This document shows, in pieces, positions 1 to 8,569 of a stretch of DNA of 58,882 nt. Each line of letters opens with the position of its first letter. Within the stretch, counting starts at the first letter, position 1. Source of the DNA: Taishania sp045629585 (GTDB lineage: Bacteria; Bacteroidota; Bacteroidia; Flavobacteriales_D; Crocinitomicaceae); NCBI GenBank assembly GCA_045629585.1, contig JAZQRM010000063.1:1-58882 (forward strand), written 5' to 3'. A program made the position numbers and the translations under genes. The notes beneath the pieces are model-generated. The model did no database searches. It worked only from the letters and a program-made list of their open reading frames with translations, and was not told the DNA's origin.

Positions 1-424
1 GATCATACACAAAACCTGCACTAAAATAACCAGTACCATGAATATAATTTTTCACTCCTTCATCTTGCACTACCGCTCCAAATGTATTAGGCGTTTGAAA
101 CGAATTCACTTTACTAGCAATTCTAGCAGCATCTTGTGCCCATTCAAACATAACCAAATGTTTCTTACTTTTGAAAGAAGCCCCCACTCTAATACCAATA
201 TTTATATCAGGCTGAAAACTGACTCTATTAGCATGAAACGTGTAATAAGGATTTTGATGTTGAGTATGCTGTAATTCCGAATTAAAGAGTCCCCACCTCA
301 CCATACCTCCATAATTACAAAAATCAACTTTCATATTAACTAAGGGAGCTACAAAAAAAGTGGTTTGGGCACTAATTTGAATGGTGAAGAATAAACTTAA
401 AAATGTAAGTAGCGTTAATTTCAC
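1..424 (-). CDS. Secreted or outer-membrane protein, C-terminus outside the window
   Basis: The minus-strand frame is open from a GTG at 422-424 to the left edge, giving about 141 residues. The N-terminus VKLTLLTFLSLFFTIQISAQ is a typical Bacteroidota signal peptide ending in SAQ, so the protein is exported. The mature part has alternating polar and aromatic residues and short Gly-rich turns, which would fit an outer-membrane beta-barrel or a PorT/OmpW-like small barrel, but no family signature was recognised. GTG is the only start that keeps the complete signal peptide, because the first ATG lies well inside the mature region. The gene is cut by the window edge, so its length and function cannot be judged. 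There is no close partner: about 350 bp separate it from the next gene. Confidence 0.6.
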   Translation of the reverse strand, partial: MKLTLLTFLSLFFTIQISAQTTFFVAPLVNMKVDFCNYGGMVRWGLFNSELQHTQHQNPYYTFHANRVSFQPDINIGIRVGASFKSKKHLVMFEWAQDAARIASKVNSFQTPNTFGAVVQDEGVKNYIHGTGYFSAGFVYD

Positions 425-738
425 AGACAGAACTAATTATATGAAAAATTCATAATGCATCTAAATCCCTTTTTAGCATTTAGATTAACTTAATGCCTTC
501 AATTCTTTTATTTTAAACTTTTTATAAAGTAGTTTCAATTCTTAAGCATTACAAAGAAACACAAATAAAAGCAATAAAACAACCGTTTAATCAATAAATA
601 CAACACTTAAAATAAAAGAACGTAGACATGTAAAATAGCATCAATTCCGTTTTAAAAGCTGATTTATAAAATGTTACTCCCTAACAAACCTATTTAATTG
701 TATCTATTTTGTAGTAGTTTCATAAAAAGAAAAAGAAC
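425..738. other. AT-rich intergenic region
   Basis: About 310 bp with no convincing coding frame. The sequence is AT-rich with short A and T runs. Two short frames partly in this area (38-274 and 698-913, plus strand) have no recognisable product and overlap real genes. The region would hold the promoter of the truncated left-edge gene, but no exact TAnnTTTG box could be assigned with confidence. Confidence 0.5.
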
Positions 739-772
739 AAAAAAAGCGGCTCATTTTGAAGTGAACCGCTTT
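739..772 (-). terminator. Rho-independent terminator after the GT4 gene
   Basis: On the minus strand an 11-bp stem (AAAGCGGTTCA paired with TGAGCCGCTTT, one G-U wobble) closes a short loop and is followed by a run of seven T. It lies just after the glycosyltransferase stop codon and would end the long minus-strand operon. The wobble pair forms only in the minus-strand transcript, which supports this orientation. Confidence 0.85.
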
Positions 773-775
773 CTT

Positions 776-1831
776 TTACTTTACATATTGTTTAATCAAT
801 TCTTCATAATCTTTTCGTTTATGCTCAAAAGTGAAGTTATCTTCTATTCTTTTTCGTGCAGCTTTCCCTTTTTCCAAAGAATAACCTTCAGCCAGTGCTT
901 TTGTCACAACTGAATTAAGTACCTCCACATCATGTTTATTAACGACATATCCCGTATTATCAATAATAAATGGAATCCCAGAAACATCTGATCCAATTGG
1001 AATACATCCACACAACATCGCTTCAACCAAAGCATTTGGGAATCCTTCCATCAACGACAACTGAAAATAATATTCATGTTGATTCAATTGTTGTACGATG
1101 CTTTCTTGATTCATAAAAGGCAAAATCTTAACATTCTCAGGCGCATCAATAACCGTTTTTCCGTCCCATCCGATTAACGTAAAATTCAAATCCGGCCTTT
1201 GTTTGGCTAACGCGATGATTACATCAAATCCTTTCCTCACAAATGTGGTCGAAACACCCAAATTACCAATCGAAATAAAGCTATTGGGTTTACGCTTTGT
1301 CGTTTTATCCATTTGAAACAGCGTCGTATCGTAAGCATTATAAAACGGAGTCATCGGAATTTTTATCGCTGCTGGATAAAAATGCTGATATCCCTGTACT
1401 TTACCACCAAAAGGATGGTAAGAATAATCTTGAAAAGCTAAACGTTCATGAACAGGAAGGATATGTGTTGCATGCTTATAAGCCATTTTTGTAACCCATT
1501 CCAATGCTTTTCCTCTTCCAAAACTACCATAAAAGATTTCAGGCATTGAAGCTGCATCAGTCCCACCGATGATTAAAAAACGAGGTTTACCGAAAATACG
1601 TCCTAGTAAATTAGGAATAAATGAAGCATAACCAGCAAAGTGACATACGACAAAGTCCGATTGCGGTATATTCCATAAACCTTGAAAAAACTGTTTTATT
1701 AGTTGAAAAGGGAGCTTTATTTTACTCCCTTGATTCAAACAAAATGTTTTGACAGTTCCTACTTGTTCCAAAACCTCAATTTCCACATTGATGAAAGTGG
1801 ATTGATTTGGAAAAAAATAGACAATTTTCAT
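776..1831 (-). CDS. Glycosyltransferase family 4 (GT-B fold)
   Basis: A 351-residue cytosolic or membrane-associated glycosyltransferase, expected to move a sugar from an activated donor to a glycan or lipid acceptor. The C-terminal half carries the GT4 hallmark: SLMEGFPNALVEAMLCG (about residues 258-274) contains the EX7E pair of the donor site, followed by GIPFIIDNTGYVV. The N-terminal half lacks the usual Gly-rich start but has a Rossmann-like pattern, including FLIIGGTDAASMPE. The length is normal for the family. The start overlaps the end of the upstream YfhO-like gene by 4 bp (ATGA), so the two are probably translationally coupled and may act on the same surface glycan. Donor and acceptor cannot be read from the sequence. 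Confidence 0.85.
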   Translation of the reverse strand: MKIVYFFPNQSTFINVEIEVLEQVGTVKTFCLNQGSKIKLPFQLIKQFFQGLWNIPQSDFVVCHFAGYASFIPNLLGRIFGKPRFLIIGGTDAASMPEIFYGSFGRGKALEWVTKMAYKHATHILPVHERLAFQDYSYHPFGGKVQGYQHFYPAAIKIPMTPFYNAYDTTLFQMDKTTKRKPNSFISIGNLGVSTTFVRKGFDVIIALAKQRPDLNFTLIGWDGKTVIDAPENVKILPFMNQESIVQQLNQHEYYFQLSLMEGFPNALVEAMLCGCIPIGSDVSGIPFIIDNTGYVVNKHDVEVLNSVVTKALAEGYSLEKGKAARKRIEDNFTFEHKRKDYEELIKQYVK

Positions 1832-4812
1832 TCTTTATTTCCTTTCATTGAAACAACAATTCCGACTGCTAATAATCCAAGTAAAAGGATAGAAGCAATT
1901 AAAGAAATACGATTCGATTTATTAAAAGCTGGTACATCAAAAATCATTTCAATCTTATGTTTACCACCATCTATTTCCGCTCCACGTAATAAATAATCTA
2001 CTTTTAAGATTTCTTGTTCCTTTCCGTCAACGAATAATTTCCATCCACCGTCATAGAATATTTCAGAGAAAACGACTAATTGCTTACCCACTAAATCGGC
2101 TTCATAAACCATTTTATTAGGTGCGTAACTAATCATTTTTACTGATCCTTCAGCCGTAAATTCACGTTGCGTTAATTTTTTAGCTTCAGAAGCTAACATA
2201 ATCGCTTCTTCTTTAAAATTAAAATCATTAACTGCTTTAACATTCACCAAACGTAAGAAAGAGTTCCGTGCAGTATCGTTTTGAAACAACTCTGGCATAA
2301 CAAAAGATGTTTTCCCTTTTGAATCCATTACGTAAACCGTTTCCAATCCTTCAGGAATACCGTTGGTAATTGTAATGGTAATTGTATCCATTCCTGTGAT
2401 GAAATAGTTCAACTGTTCCGTTCCGTAAATGGTTGCTTCTTTCATTTCCGAACCATTAACCAACAACGTTCCTTGACCAGAATTTGAAATCAAAAATTCC
2501 ATTCCAAGCTTACGGATTTCGTCATTTGGTGATTCAACTGTTTCCACTTTCTTCACTAACCACGCATTACCAGCAGCATTTGGATTTTCTTGAGCAGTAG
2601 AATTTGCTCCAGCACCTTGAATAATGTATTTGACGTTAAGCATGTCATATACTTTATTATTTCCTTGTGCTAATTGGAATTCCACCAAATTTTGTATGTT
2701 TCTCAATTTAGCTCCATGATAACCACCTAATGATTTATGGAAATAAGATGCTCGGGAACTATTAAACCCACCTTGAGGTTCGAATACACGATAATTTGTT
2801 TGATCGTTAAGTGCTAAGAATTGCTTTGCATCGATATAATTTGCAGCAGCCATTGGAGAAAAATCATGTTCTAAAACATACGCTTCAGCCTCTCGCTTGG
2901 CTGCATTCACTTTTGCTACTAATTTTGGATCTGCAGCCAATTCTTTTTCCATTATTTGCATATCAGCAACTGTAGCACCTAATGGATATTCTCGTTCATT
3001 TAAATCAACATAATATTTGTATTCACCATCGACTTCTTGCGTACCTAGGTAGTCATTAGCAATAGGAATCAAGTCCAATAAAGCTAATAAAACAAGACCA
3101 CAAGCAACCGCAAACGCTGGTACTCCAAAAAGAAAACTAATCAAAATACCAAGGGTGAAAATCGTGAAAACAATAGAACGATTCATTGTAGCGTCAAAAA
3201 TAGAGGCACGAACCACTTTTACACCATCCAATGTCTCCTCGAATCCTTTTAATTGTTGATCAATGATTAACTGTACTTGTTGCGGATTATTCAAATCAAT
3301 ATTTAATTGCGCCTGCACCTGTTCTGGTCCCATTTGCATTAGTTGTTGATATACCGAATTTTCATAATCAGCGATCTGTTTTTTATCAAACTCATTGGTG
3401 TAACCATCTTTTAAACCAACTATTTTTACCAAAAGCAAAAATATAACGATAGCGCCAGAGGTAATAAAAATCTGCTTTTTCTTTAACTGAAATTGTTCTT
3501 TATTAGACAAGAAATAATCCAAGAAAACCATTGCCAATACAGCCACGATAAGCTCTAAGAGGACAAGAACTATCGTAACCGTTCGGAATTTTGCATATCC
3601 AGGTACATGGTCAATAAAGAAATCGGTTAATCCCATAAAGTTTTTACCCCAAGAAAGCATTAAGGCCAAAACACCAACTGCCAAATAAATCCACTTCCAC
3701 TTACCTGGTAAGAAAACCATTCCTAAAATAGCCAAAACAGAAGCCACAATTCCAAGATAAACAGGTCCAGAAGTAAACGGTTGTTCACCCCAATAAACGG
3801 GGTAACTTTTAATGCGGTCCACGGATGCTGAAGAAATCTTATCATTCTCATAAGCTTCATCCACATACTTTTCAAACTGACTTCCGGCAAAACCAAAACT
3901 ACCTCCACCTTTTACATTTGGAGCAATCAAGGTAAATGACTCTCCAATCCCGTAAGACCAATTCGTAATATAATCTCTATCTAATCCTGTTGAAACCTTC
4001 GTTACTGGACTTCCATCTGGATTTATAGTAATATCGTTTCCTCCACGTGTTGTATGCGTTGCGTAATCATTAGATAAAGTTAGGTTCCCCCAATTCACTA
4101 AAGCGGATAAACCATAAACAGCAAGTAAACCAACTGTGGTAATTGCAAAGTTTTTAACATTCTTTCTAACGATTGCATCAATGAAATAATACAGTCCTAA
4201 ACCAAGTAATAAGAAGGCAAAATAATACGTCACCTGAATATGGTTAGTTGCCAACTGCATAGCCATGAATATTCCGGCTAGTGCAAGTGCCCACAGCTTT
4301 AACTTTTGACTTCGATAAGCATAAATAAATGCTCCTAAAGCTGGCGCCATAAAAGCAGTTGCCATTGATTTAGAGTTGTGTCCTGCTTGAATAATTACGA
4401 TTTCGTAAGAGGCAAAAGTCATAACAATAGCTCCAAGCATTGCAACTAAAGGGCGAATACGTAAAAACAATGCAAGAATATAAAACCCTAACATGTGAAT
4501 AAACACCAAACCTAAAGGACGTCCTAAAAGATTTTCATACCAACTGAGTACAGTTCGAATAACATTTCCTGCATAAATTACTGAAATCTGCATTGCAGGC
4601 ATTCCTCCAAACATCGCATTTGTCCACAAAGGTTCTTCGCCTGTAACTTCTCGATGGTGGTTGATTTCGTTAGACATCCCTTTAAATTGCGTAACGTCAT
4701 GTTGACGCACACTGAAACCATCCATTACAGGACTGCAATAAATCAAGGAAATAATAAACATTACTGCAACTGCAGCAAAATGTTGCCAATTATTTTTGAA
4801 AAAAGTTTTCAT
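1828..4812 (-). CDS. YfhO-like multispanning membrane protein
   Basis: A 994-residue integral membrane protein. The N-terminal two-thirds contains many hydrophobic segments (the first at about residues 12-32, then repeatedly to about 430, and again near 540-590), and one more lies at the very C-terminus (about 965-985). The early extracytoplasmic loop has QHDVTQFKGMSNEI and the motif TNAMFGGMPAMQIS, which are typical of the YfhO family (GT-C-like fold). Known relatives are implicated in glycosylating lipoteichoic acid or surface polymers, or are of unknown function in Bacteroidota. The soluble region at about 600-960 is probably periplasmic. It lies 9 bp after the response regulator gene and overlaps the GT4 gene by 4 bp, so it belongs to one operon. 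A role in glycosyl transfer from a lipid-linked donor is an inference. Confidence 0.85.
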   Translation of the reverse strand: MKTFFKNNWQHFAAVAVMFIISLIYCSPVMDGFSVRQHDVTQFKGMSNEINHHREVTGEEPLWTNAMFGGMPAMQISVIYAGNVIRTVLSWYENLLGRPLGLVFIHMLGFYILALFLRIRPLVAMLGAIVMTFASYEIVIIQAGHNSKSMATAFMAPALGAFIYAYRSQKLKLWALALAGIFMAMQLATNHIQVTYYFAFLLLGLGLYYFIDAIVRKNVKNFAITTVGLLAVYGLSALVNWGNLTLSNDYATHTTRGGNDITINPDGSPVTKVSTGLDRDYITNWSYGIGESFTLIAPNVKGGGSFGFAGSQFEKYVDEAYENDKISSASVDRIKSYPVYWGEQPFTSGPVYLGIVASVLAILGMVFLPGKWKWIYLAVGVLALMLSWGKNFMGLTDFFIDHVPGYAKFRTVTIVLVLLELIVAVLAMVFLDYFLSNKEQFQLKKKQIFITSGAIVIFLLLVKIVGLKDGYTNEFDKKQIADYENSVYQQLMQMGPEQVQAQLNIDLNNPQQVQLIIDQQLKGFEETLDGVKVVRASIFDATMNRSIVFTIFTLGILISFLFGVPAFAVACGLVLLALLDLIPIANDYLGTQEVDGEYKYYVDLNEREYPLGATVADMQIMEKELAADPKLVAKVNAAKREAEAYVLEHDFSPMAAANYIDAKQFLALNDQTNYRVFEPQGGFNSSRASYFHKSLGGYHGAKLRNIQNLVEFQLAQGNNKVYDMLNVKYIIQGAGANSTAQENPNAAGNAWLVKKVETVESPNDEIRKLGMEFLISNSGQGTLLVNGSEMKEATIYGTEQLNYFITGMDTITITITNGIPEGLETVYVMDSKGKTSFVMPELFQNDTARNSFLRLVNVKAVNDFNFKEEAIMLASEAKKLTQREFTAEGSVKMISYAPNKMVYEADLVGKQLVVFSEIFYDGGWKLFVDGKEQEILKVDYLLRGAEIDGGKHKIEMIFDVPAFNKSNRISLIASILLLGLLAVGIVVSMKGNKE

Positions 4813-4821
4813 TCGTGTAGT

Positions 4822-5994
4822 TTAATTTGATTTAGGATTCGCAAACATTTTCACCTCTTGCCCATTAATCTGAGCTCCACATAAAATTACTAATCGTTCG
4901 ACAATATTACGTAATTCACGAATATTTCCTGTCCAATCTATTTCCTTTAAGGCAACTAAAGCATCGGGAGTAAAAGCCTTTCGTGCGATTCCGTGATCAT
5001 TACATACCATTGTTAAGAAATGTTCAGCTAACATAGGAACATCGTCTCTTCTATCATTTAAAGAGGGAACATGAATCAAAATTACCGCCAAACGATGATA
5101 AAGATCTTCTCTAAAACGTCCTTCTTCGATTTCTTTTCTTAAATCTTTATTGGTAGCGGCAACAATACGCGTGTCAATCTTAATATCTTTCTCTCCTCCT
5201 ACACGCTGAATAACATTCTCTTGCAAGGCACGTAGAACTTTAGCTTGCGCGGATGCAGACATATCCCCAATTTCATCAAGGAAAAGTGTTCCACCGGAAG
5301 CTATTTCAAATTTACCTTTCTTTTGTTTTATCGCAGAGGTAAAAGCACCTTTTTCGTGACCAAATAATTCACTTTCAATTAGTTCAGAAGGAATCGCAGC
5401 ACAATTCACCTCGACAAAAGGTTGGTCTCTTCGATTGGATAATTCATGTAATGACCGTGCCACCAATTCTTTTCCTGCCCCATTTGGTCCAGTGATAAGA
5501 ACACGAGCGTCAGACGGAGCAACCTTTTCTATCATTGCTTTAATTTGCTGAACGCCATCCGTCTCTCCGATGATCACTGTACCTTTAATCTTTTGAACTG
5601 TTTTCTTTAAGACCTTCCGTTCCTCCACAAGAGCAACACGATCAGTGGCATTGCGAACAGTAACCAATATTCGATTTAAATCTAAGGGTTTTTCAATAAA
5701 ATCAAAAGCACCTTTTTTAATCGTTTGAACAGCAGTATCTATATTTCCATGACCAGATATCATAATAACTGGACTTTCTACATTGTTTTGTTGAAACGCC
5801 TCTAAGACTTCCATTCCGTCCATGTTAGGCATTTTAATATCACAAAAAATAACATCAAAAGACTCATTGGTTGCTTTGTCAACACCTTGTTTTCCGTCTT
5901 CCGCCTCATCGACTTCAAAACCTTCAAATTCAAGGATTTCTCTTAATGCTCGACGAATTGCACGTTCATCGTCTATGATTAATATTTTACTCAT
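4822..5994 (-). CDS. Sigma-54-type (NtrC family) response regulator lacking a DNA-binding domain
   Basis: A 390-residue protein. Residues 1-120 are a receiver domain with the acidic pocket (IDDE), phosphoacceptor Asp52 in FCDIKMP and Lys102 in FIEKPL. Residues 138-370 are a sigma-54 AAA+ ATPase domain: Walker A GPNGAGKE (169-176), the sigma-54 contact loop written GAFTSA (216-221) rather than the canonical GAFTGA, Walker B TLFLDEIGD (236-244) and the sensor-type DWTGNIRELRN (353-363). The chain stops about 25 residues after the AAA+ lid, where NtrC proteins normally carry a Fis-type helix-turn-helix, so no DNA-binding domain is present. No histidine kinase gene is adjacent. It follows the lptG-like gene by 43 bp and precedes the YfhO-like gene by 9 bp. 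It may act from solution on the sigma-54 holoenzyme, or have another role; this is inference. Confidence 0.9.
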   Translation of the reverse strand: MSKILIIDDERAIRRALREILEFEGFEVDEAEDGKQGVDKATNESFDVIFCDIKMPNMDGMEVLEAFQQNNVESPVIMISGHGNIDTAVQTIKKGAFDFIEKPLDLNRILVTVRNATDRVALVEERKVLKKTVQKIKGTVIIGETDGVQQIKAMIEKVAPSDARVLITGPNGAGKELVARSLHELSNRRDQPFVEVNCAAIPSELIESELFGHEKGAFTSAIKQKKGKFEIASGGTLFLDEIGDMSASAQAKVLRALQENVIQRVGGEKDIKIDTRIVAATNKDLRKEIEEGRFREDLYHRLAVILIHVPSLNDRRDDVPMLAEHFLTMVCNDHGIARKAFTPDALVALKEIDWTGNIRELRNIVERLVILCGAQINGQEVKMFANPKSN

Positions 5995-6037
5995 CTTAAT
6001 CGTTTTCGTAAATATAATTAAGTTCTGTTTCTTGTGA

Positions 6038-7114
6038 TTACTTTGGAGCTAATCGATACATTATAATAGCTATAATTCCAAAAAACATATTCGGTACCCA
6101 AGCTGCTAATACGGCTGGAAATCCTACGTTTTCGGCGGCAACAGCCATAATCTTCATAGCGAAAATATAGATTAAAACAATCAATAAACCGATGGCTATA
6201 TTCGCTCCTACTCCTCCTCTCTTCTTCTGAGAGGAAACTGCAACTCCGATAACTGTTAATACATAAGTCGCAAAAGGATTGGCTGTCCGCTGATATAATT
6301 CTAACTCATAAAAAGGTATATAAGCTGATCCTTTAGCTCTTTCTTCTTCAATATATTTCCTCAATTCGGGCGTTTTCATAGCAGAAGAAATTGAATTTCG
6401 ACTAACCATATCATCCACCTTGAAAGGCAGTATCGTATCCTTGACTTGTCCTTCTACAATACTATCATTTGGATATCCGACCCATCTCTCAAAATAATTC
6501 GTCAACCTCCATTCATTGGTTCCTAGTTTATTTTTAGCGCTTTGTGCCACTAATAAATAAGCCAAAGAATCTTTTCCATGAAATTGCTGTAATATGAACT
6601 GTTGCACCAAACTATCTTGCGCATTAAAAGAATGAAACTGAATAGTTCGATCATCAGGAAAGTCAGCAAAATAATTCCCTATTGCATAAGTATTTCTATA
6701 ATATTTCTCCTCAAAATCTAACCTTTTCAAATTAGTTGTAGGTAAAACAAAGTGGTTTACGACTAAACTGACTATCACTAGAATCGTTGCTGAAACGATA
6801 TAAGGTTGCATGAATCTCGAAAAAGGTTTTCCACTATTCCAGATAGGGATAATCTCGGTATCTTGAGCCATCTTAGCGGTAAACCAAATAACCGAAATAA
6901 AAACAATTAAGAAAGAAAACATGTTTCCATAAAACATGAAAAAACCAAGATAATAGACAAAAATGATGTCGAAAATCGGTGCATCTCTTTCAATAAACTC
7001 AGATAAACGATCAGCAACGTCAAAAACCATGGCCAAAATCATGATGACCATCAACATAAAGAAGAAGGTTGTCAAGAATTTACTAATGATATATCGGTCG
7101 AGTATTTTGAACAT
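6038..7114 (-). CDS. LptF/LptG family permease (YjgP/YjgQ)
   Basis: A 358-residue inner-membrane protein of the family that forms the LPS-extracting ABC transporter LptB2FG. The pattern is the family one: the N-terminus ILDRYIISKFLTTFFFMLMV with TM1, two more membrane segments at about 50-75 and 100-120, a long periplasmic beta-jellyroll region (about 130-265), and three C-terminal segments (about 275-355). Flavobacteria usually carry two such permeases at separate loci, and the one next to tgt is often called LptG; the sequence alone does not decide F or G. The start codon overlaps the tgt stop by one base (TAATG), so it is translationally coupled to tgt. It shares the operon with surface-glycan genes, which fits a role in the envelope. 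Confidence 0.88.
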   Translation of the reverse strand: MFKILDRYIISKFLTTFFFMLMVIMILAMVFDVADRLSEFIERDAPIFDIIFVYYLGFFMFYGNMFSFLIVFISVIWFTAKMAQDTEIIPIWNSGKPFSRFMQPYIVSATILVIVSLVVNHFVLPTTNLKRLDFEEKYYRNTYAIGNYFADFPDDRTIQFHSFNAQDSLVQQFILQQFHGKDSLAYLLVAQSAKNKLGTNEWRLTNYFERWVGYPNDSIVEGQVKDTILPFKVDDMVSRNSISSAMKTPELRKYIEEERAKGSAYIPFYELELYQRTANPFATYVLTVIGVAVSSQKKRGGVGANIAIGLLIVLIYIFAMKIMAVAAENVGFPAVLAAWVPNMFFGIIAIIMYRLAPK

Positions 7115-8244
7115 TATAGTCTTTGTTTCAGTTTAGGAATAACTTCATCCTTCCACTGAGAAAATGTACCTGCTAATATATGCTTTCTTGCCGTTTTAAC
7201 AACATCAAGGTAAAAAGCTAAATTATGAATGGATGTGATTTGCGCTCCTAACAACTCGCCAGACTTAACTAAATGACGAACATAAGCTTTTGTGTAAAAA
7301 CTATCCACGTACGACGTCCCATGTTCATCCAAAGGCGAGTAATCTTTTTCCCATTTTAGATTTTTCATATTCATCGTTCCTTCCCAAGTAAACAACATAC
7401 CGTGACGTGCATTTCGGGTAGGCATAACGCAATCAAACATATCAATACCTAATGCAATACATTCAATTAAATTCCAAGGCGTACCAACTCCCATCAAATA
7501 ACGAGGCTTATCTTTAGGTAAAATGTCACAAACAATATCTGTCATTTCATACAAATCATGCTCGGGTTCACCAACAGACAATCCACCAATGGCATTACCT
7601 ACAGCATCAAATGAAGCAATTTTCTCCGCTGATTGCATTCTTAAATCTTTGTAAGTACTTCCTTGTACAATGGGAAAAAGTGCTTGTTGGTAATCGTATT
7701 TAGGTTCCGTTTCATTGAACCGATCCATACAACGTTTTAACCAACGATGTGTCATGTGCATTGAATTCTTGGCGTAACGATAATCACACGGATAAGGCGT
7801 ACACTCATCAAATGCCATGATAATATCTGCTCCAATTGTTCGCTGGATATCCATTACCCCTTCAGGAGTAAAATGATGATACGAACCATTGATATGCGAT
7901 TGAAAACGAACACCCTCTTCTGTAATTTTTCGAGTTCCTGCGAGAGAGTACACTTGATAACCTCCGGAATCCGTCAAAATAGGTCGATCCCAACCATTGA
8001 ATTTATGTAAACCACCCGCTCCTTCAATTACATCTAGACCTGGACGTAAATACAAATGATAAGTATTTCCTAAGATAATTTGTGCTTGGATATCATCTTT
8101 AATTTCGTGCTGATGAACTCCTTTAACCGTACCAGCTGTACCTACCGGCATAAAAATTGGCGTCTCGATCACACCGTGATCCGTATGTAAAACTCCGGCT
8201 CTTGCTTTAGTTGCTGGATCGGAATGAATTAAATCAAATTTCAT
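7114..8244 (-). CDS. tgt: tRNA-guanine transglycosylase (queuine tRNA-ribosyltransferase)
   Basis: Exchanges guanine-34 of GUN-anticodon tRNAs (Tyr, His, Asp, Asn) for the queuosine precursor preQ1. The 376-residue chain has the family signatures: MPVGTAGTVKGV near the N-terminus, LTDSGGYQVYSL (nucleophile region), MAFDECTPYP, PIVQGSTYKDLR, IGGLSVGEP, YLMGVGTPWNLIE and FDCVMPTRNARHG with the second active-site Asp. The usual C-terminal Cys3His zinc site (CxCxxC...H) is clearly changed: after FDCVMPTRNARHG there is no CxCxxC, only the region MNMKNLKWEKDYSPLDE. This fits the zinc-free variant found in Bacteroidota, which is an inference. The ATG at 8242-8244 is preceded by a TATCTTTG promoter box, and the gene probably opens the operon that runs to 776. 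Confidence 0.95.
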   Translation of the reverse strand: MKFDLIHSDPATKARAGVLHTDHGVIETPIFMPVGTAGTVKGVHQHEIKDDIQAQIILGNTYHLYLRPGLDVIEGAGGLHKFNGWDRPILTDSGGYQVYSLAGTRKITEEGVRFQSHINGSYHHFTPEGVMDIQRTIGADIIMAFDECTPYPCDYRYAKNSMHMTHRWLKRCMDRFNETEPKYDYQQALFPIVQGSTYKDLRMQSAEKIASFDAVGNAIGGLSVGEPEHDLYEMTDIVCDILPKDKPRYLMGVGTPWNLIECIALGIDMFDCVMPTRNARHGMLFTWEGTMNMKNLKWEKDYSPLDEHGTSYVDSFYTKAYVRHLVKSGELLGAQITSIHNLAFYLDVVKTARKHILAGTFSQWKDEVIPKLKQRL

Positions 8245-8266
8245 ATGATTGTTAAAATAGAAGAAG

Positions 8267-8274
8267 CAAAGATA
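8267..8274 (-). promoter_or_regulatory. tgt: Bacteroidota -7 box (TATCTTTG) before tgt
   Basis: An exact match to the TAnnTTTG consensus used by the Bacteroidota housekeeping sigma factor, read on the minus strand, ending 22 bp before the tgt start codon. No clear TTTG/TTG at the -33 spacing was seen. It is a plausible promoter for the operon tgt to GT4. Confidence 0.5.
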
Positions 8275-8540
8275 AATGTTTTAACCAAGCTTATAAACTA
8301 AAGACTCAAAATACATTTACATAATATCAACAAAAAAATGCAGAATTTAACATATTCAATCCTCAACTTGTCAAAAACAAATTAAAAGACCCTCAATAAT
8401 CAACGTTTTTATACAACTTCAAAACAAACAATGGAATCTCTAAACGTCAAAAATGAACACCCTCAATCTAATAAAAACAAAATTTTAAAAAAGTGTTAAA
8501 AAAACAAACTAAATAAAATACGCTCGAATTGTTTTTTGAT
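8275..8540. other. Divergent intergenic region between tgt and the 8570 gene
   Basis: With the flanking promoter boxes, 325 bp separate the two divergent genes. The middle is AT-rich with several loosely similar CCTCAA-containing stretches (near 8359, 8389 and 8460). No open frame, RNA fold or terminator was recognised. It probably only contains promoter and upstream elements. Confidence 0.45.
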
Positions 8541-8548
8541 TACATTTG
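8541..8548 (+). promoter_or_regulatory. Bacteroidota -7 box (TACATTTG) before the 8570 gene
   Basis: An exact TAnnTTTG match lying 21 bp before the ATG at 8570. The expected transcript would have a leader of about 15 bases without a Shine-Dalgarno sequence, as is usual in Flavobacteria. Confidence 0.55.
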
Positions 8549-8569
8549 ACGCTCTAAATTAATTATATA

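Noticed and set aside
38..913. Small plus-strand frames at 38-274 and 698-913
   Set aside because: They run opposite to the truncated left-edge gene and the GT4 gene or through AT-rich spacer, and the products show no family pattern or signal peptide.
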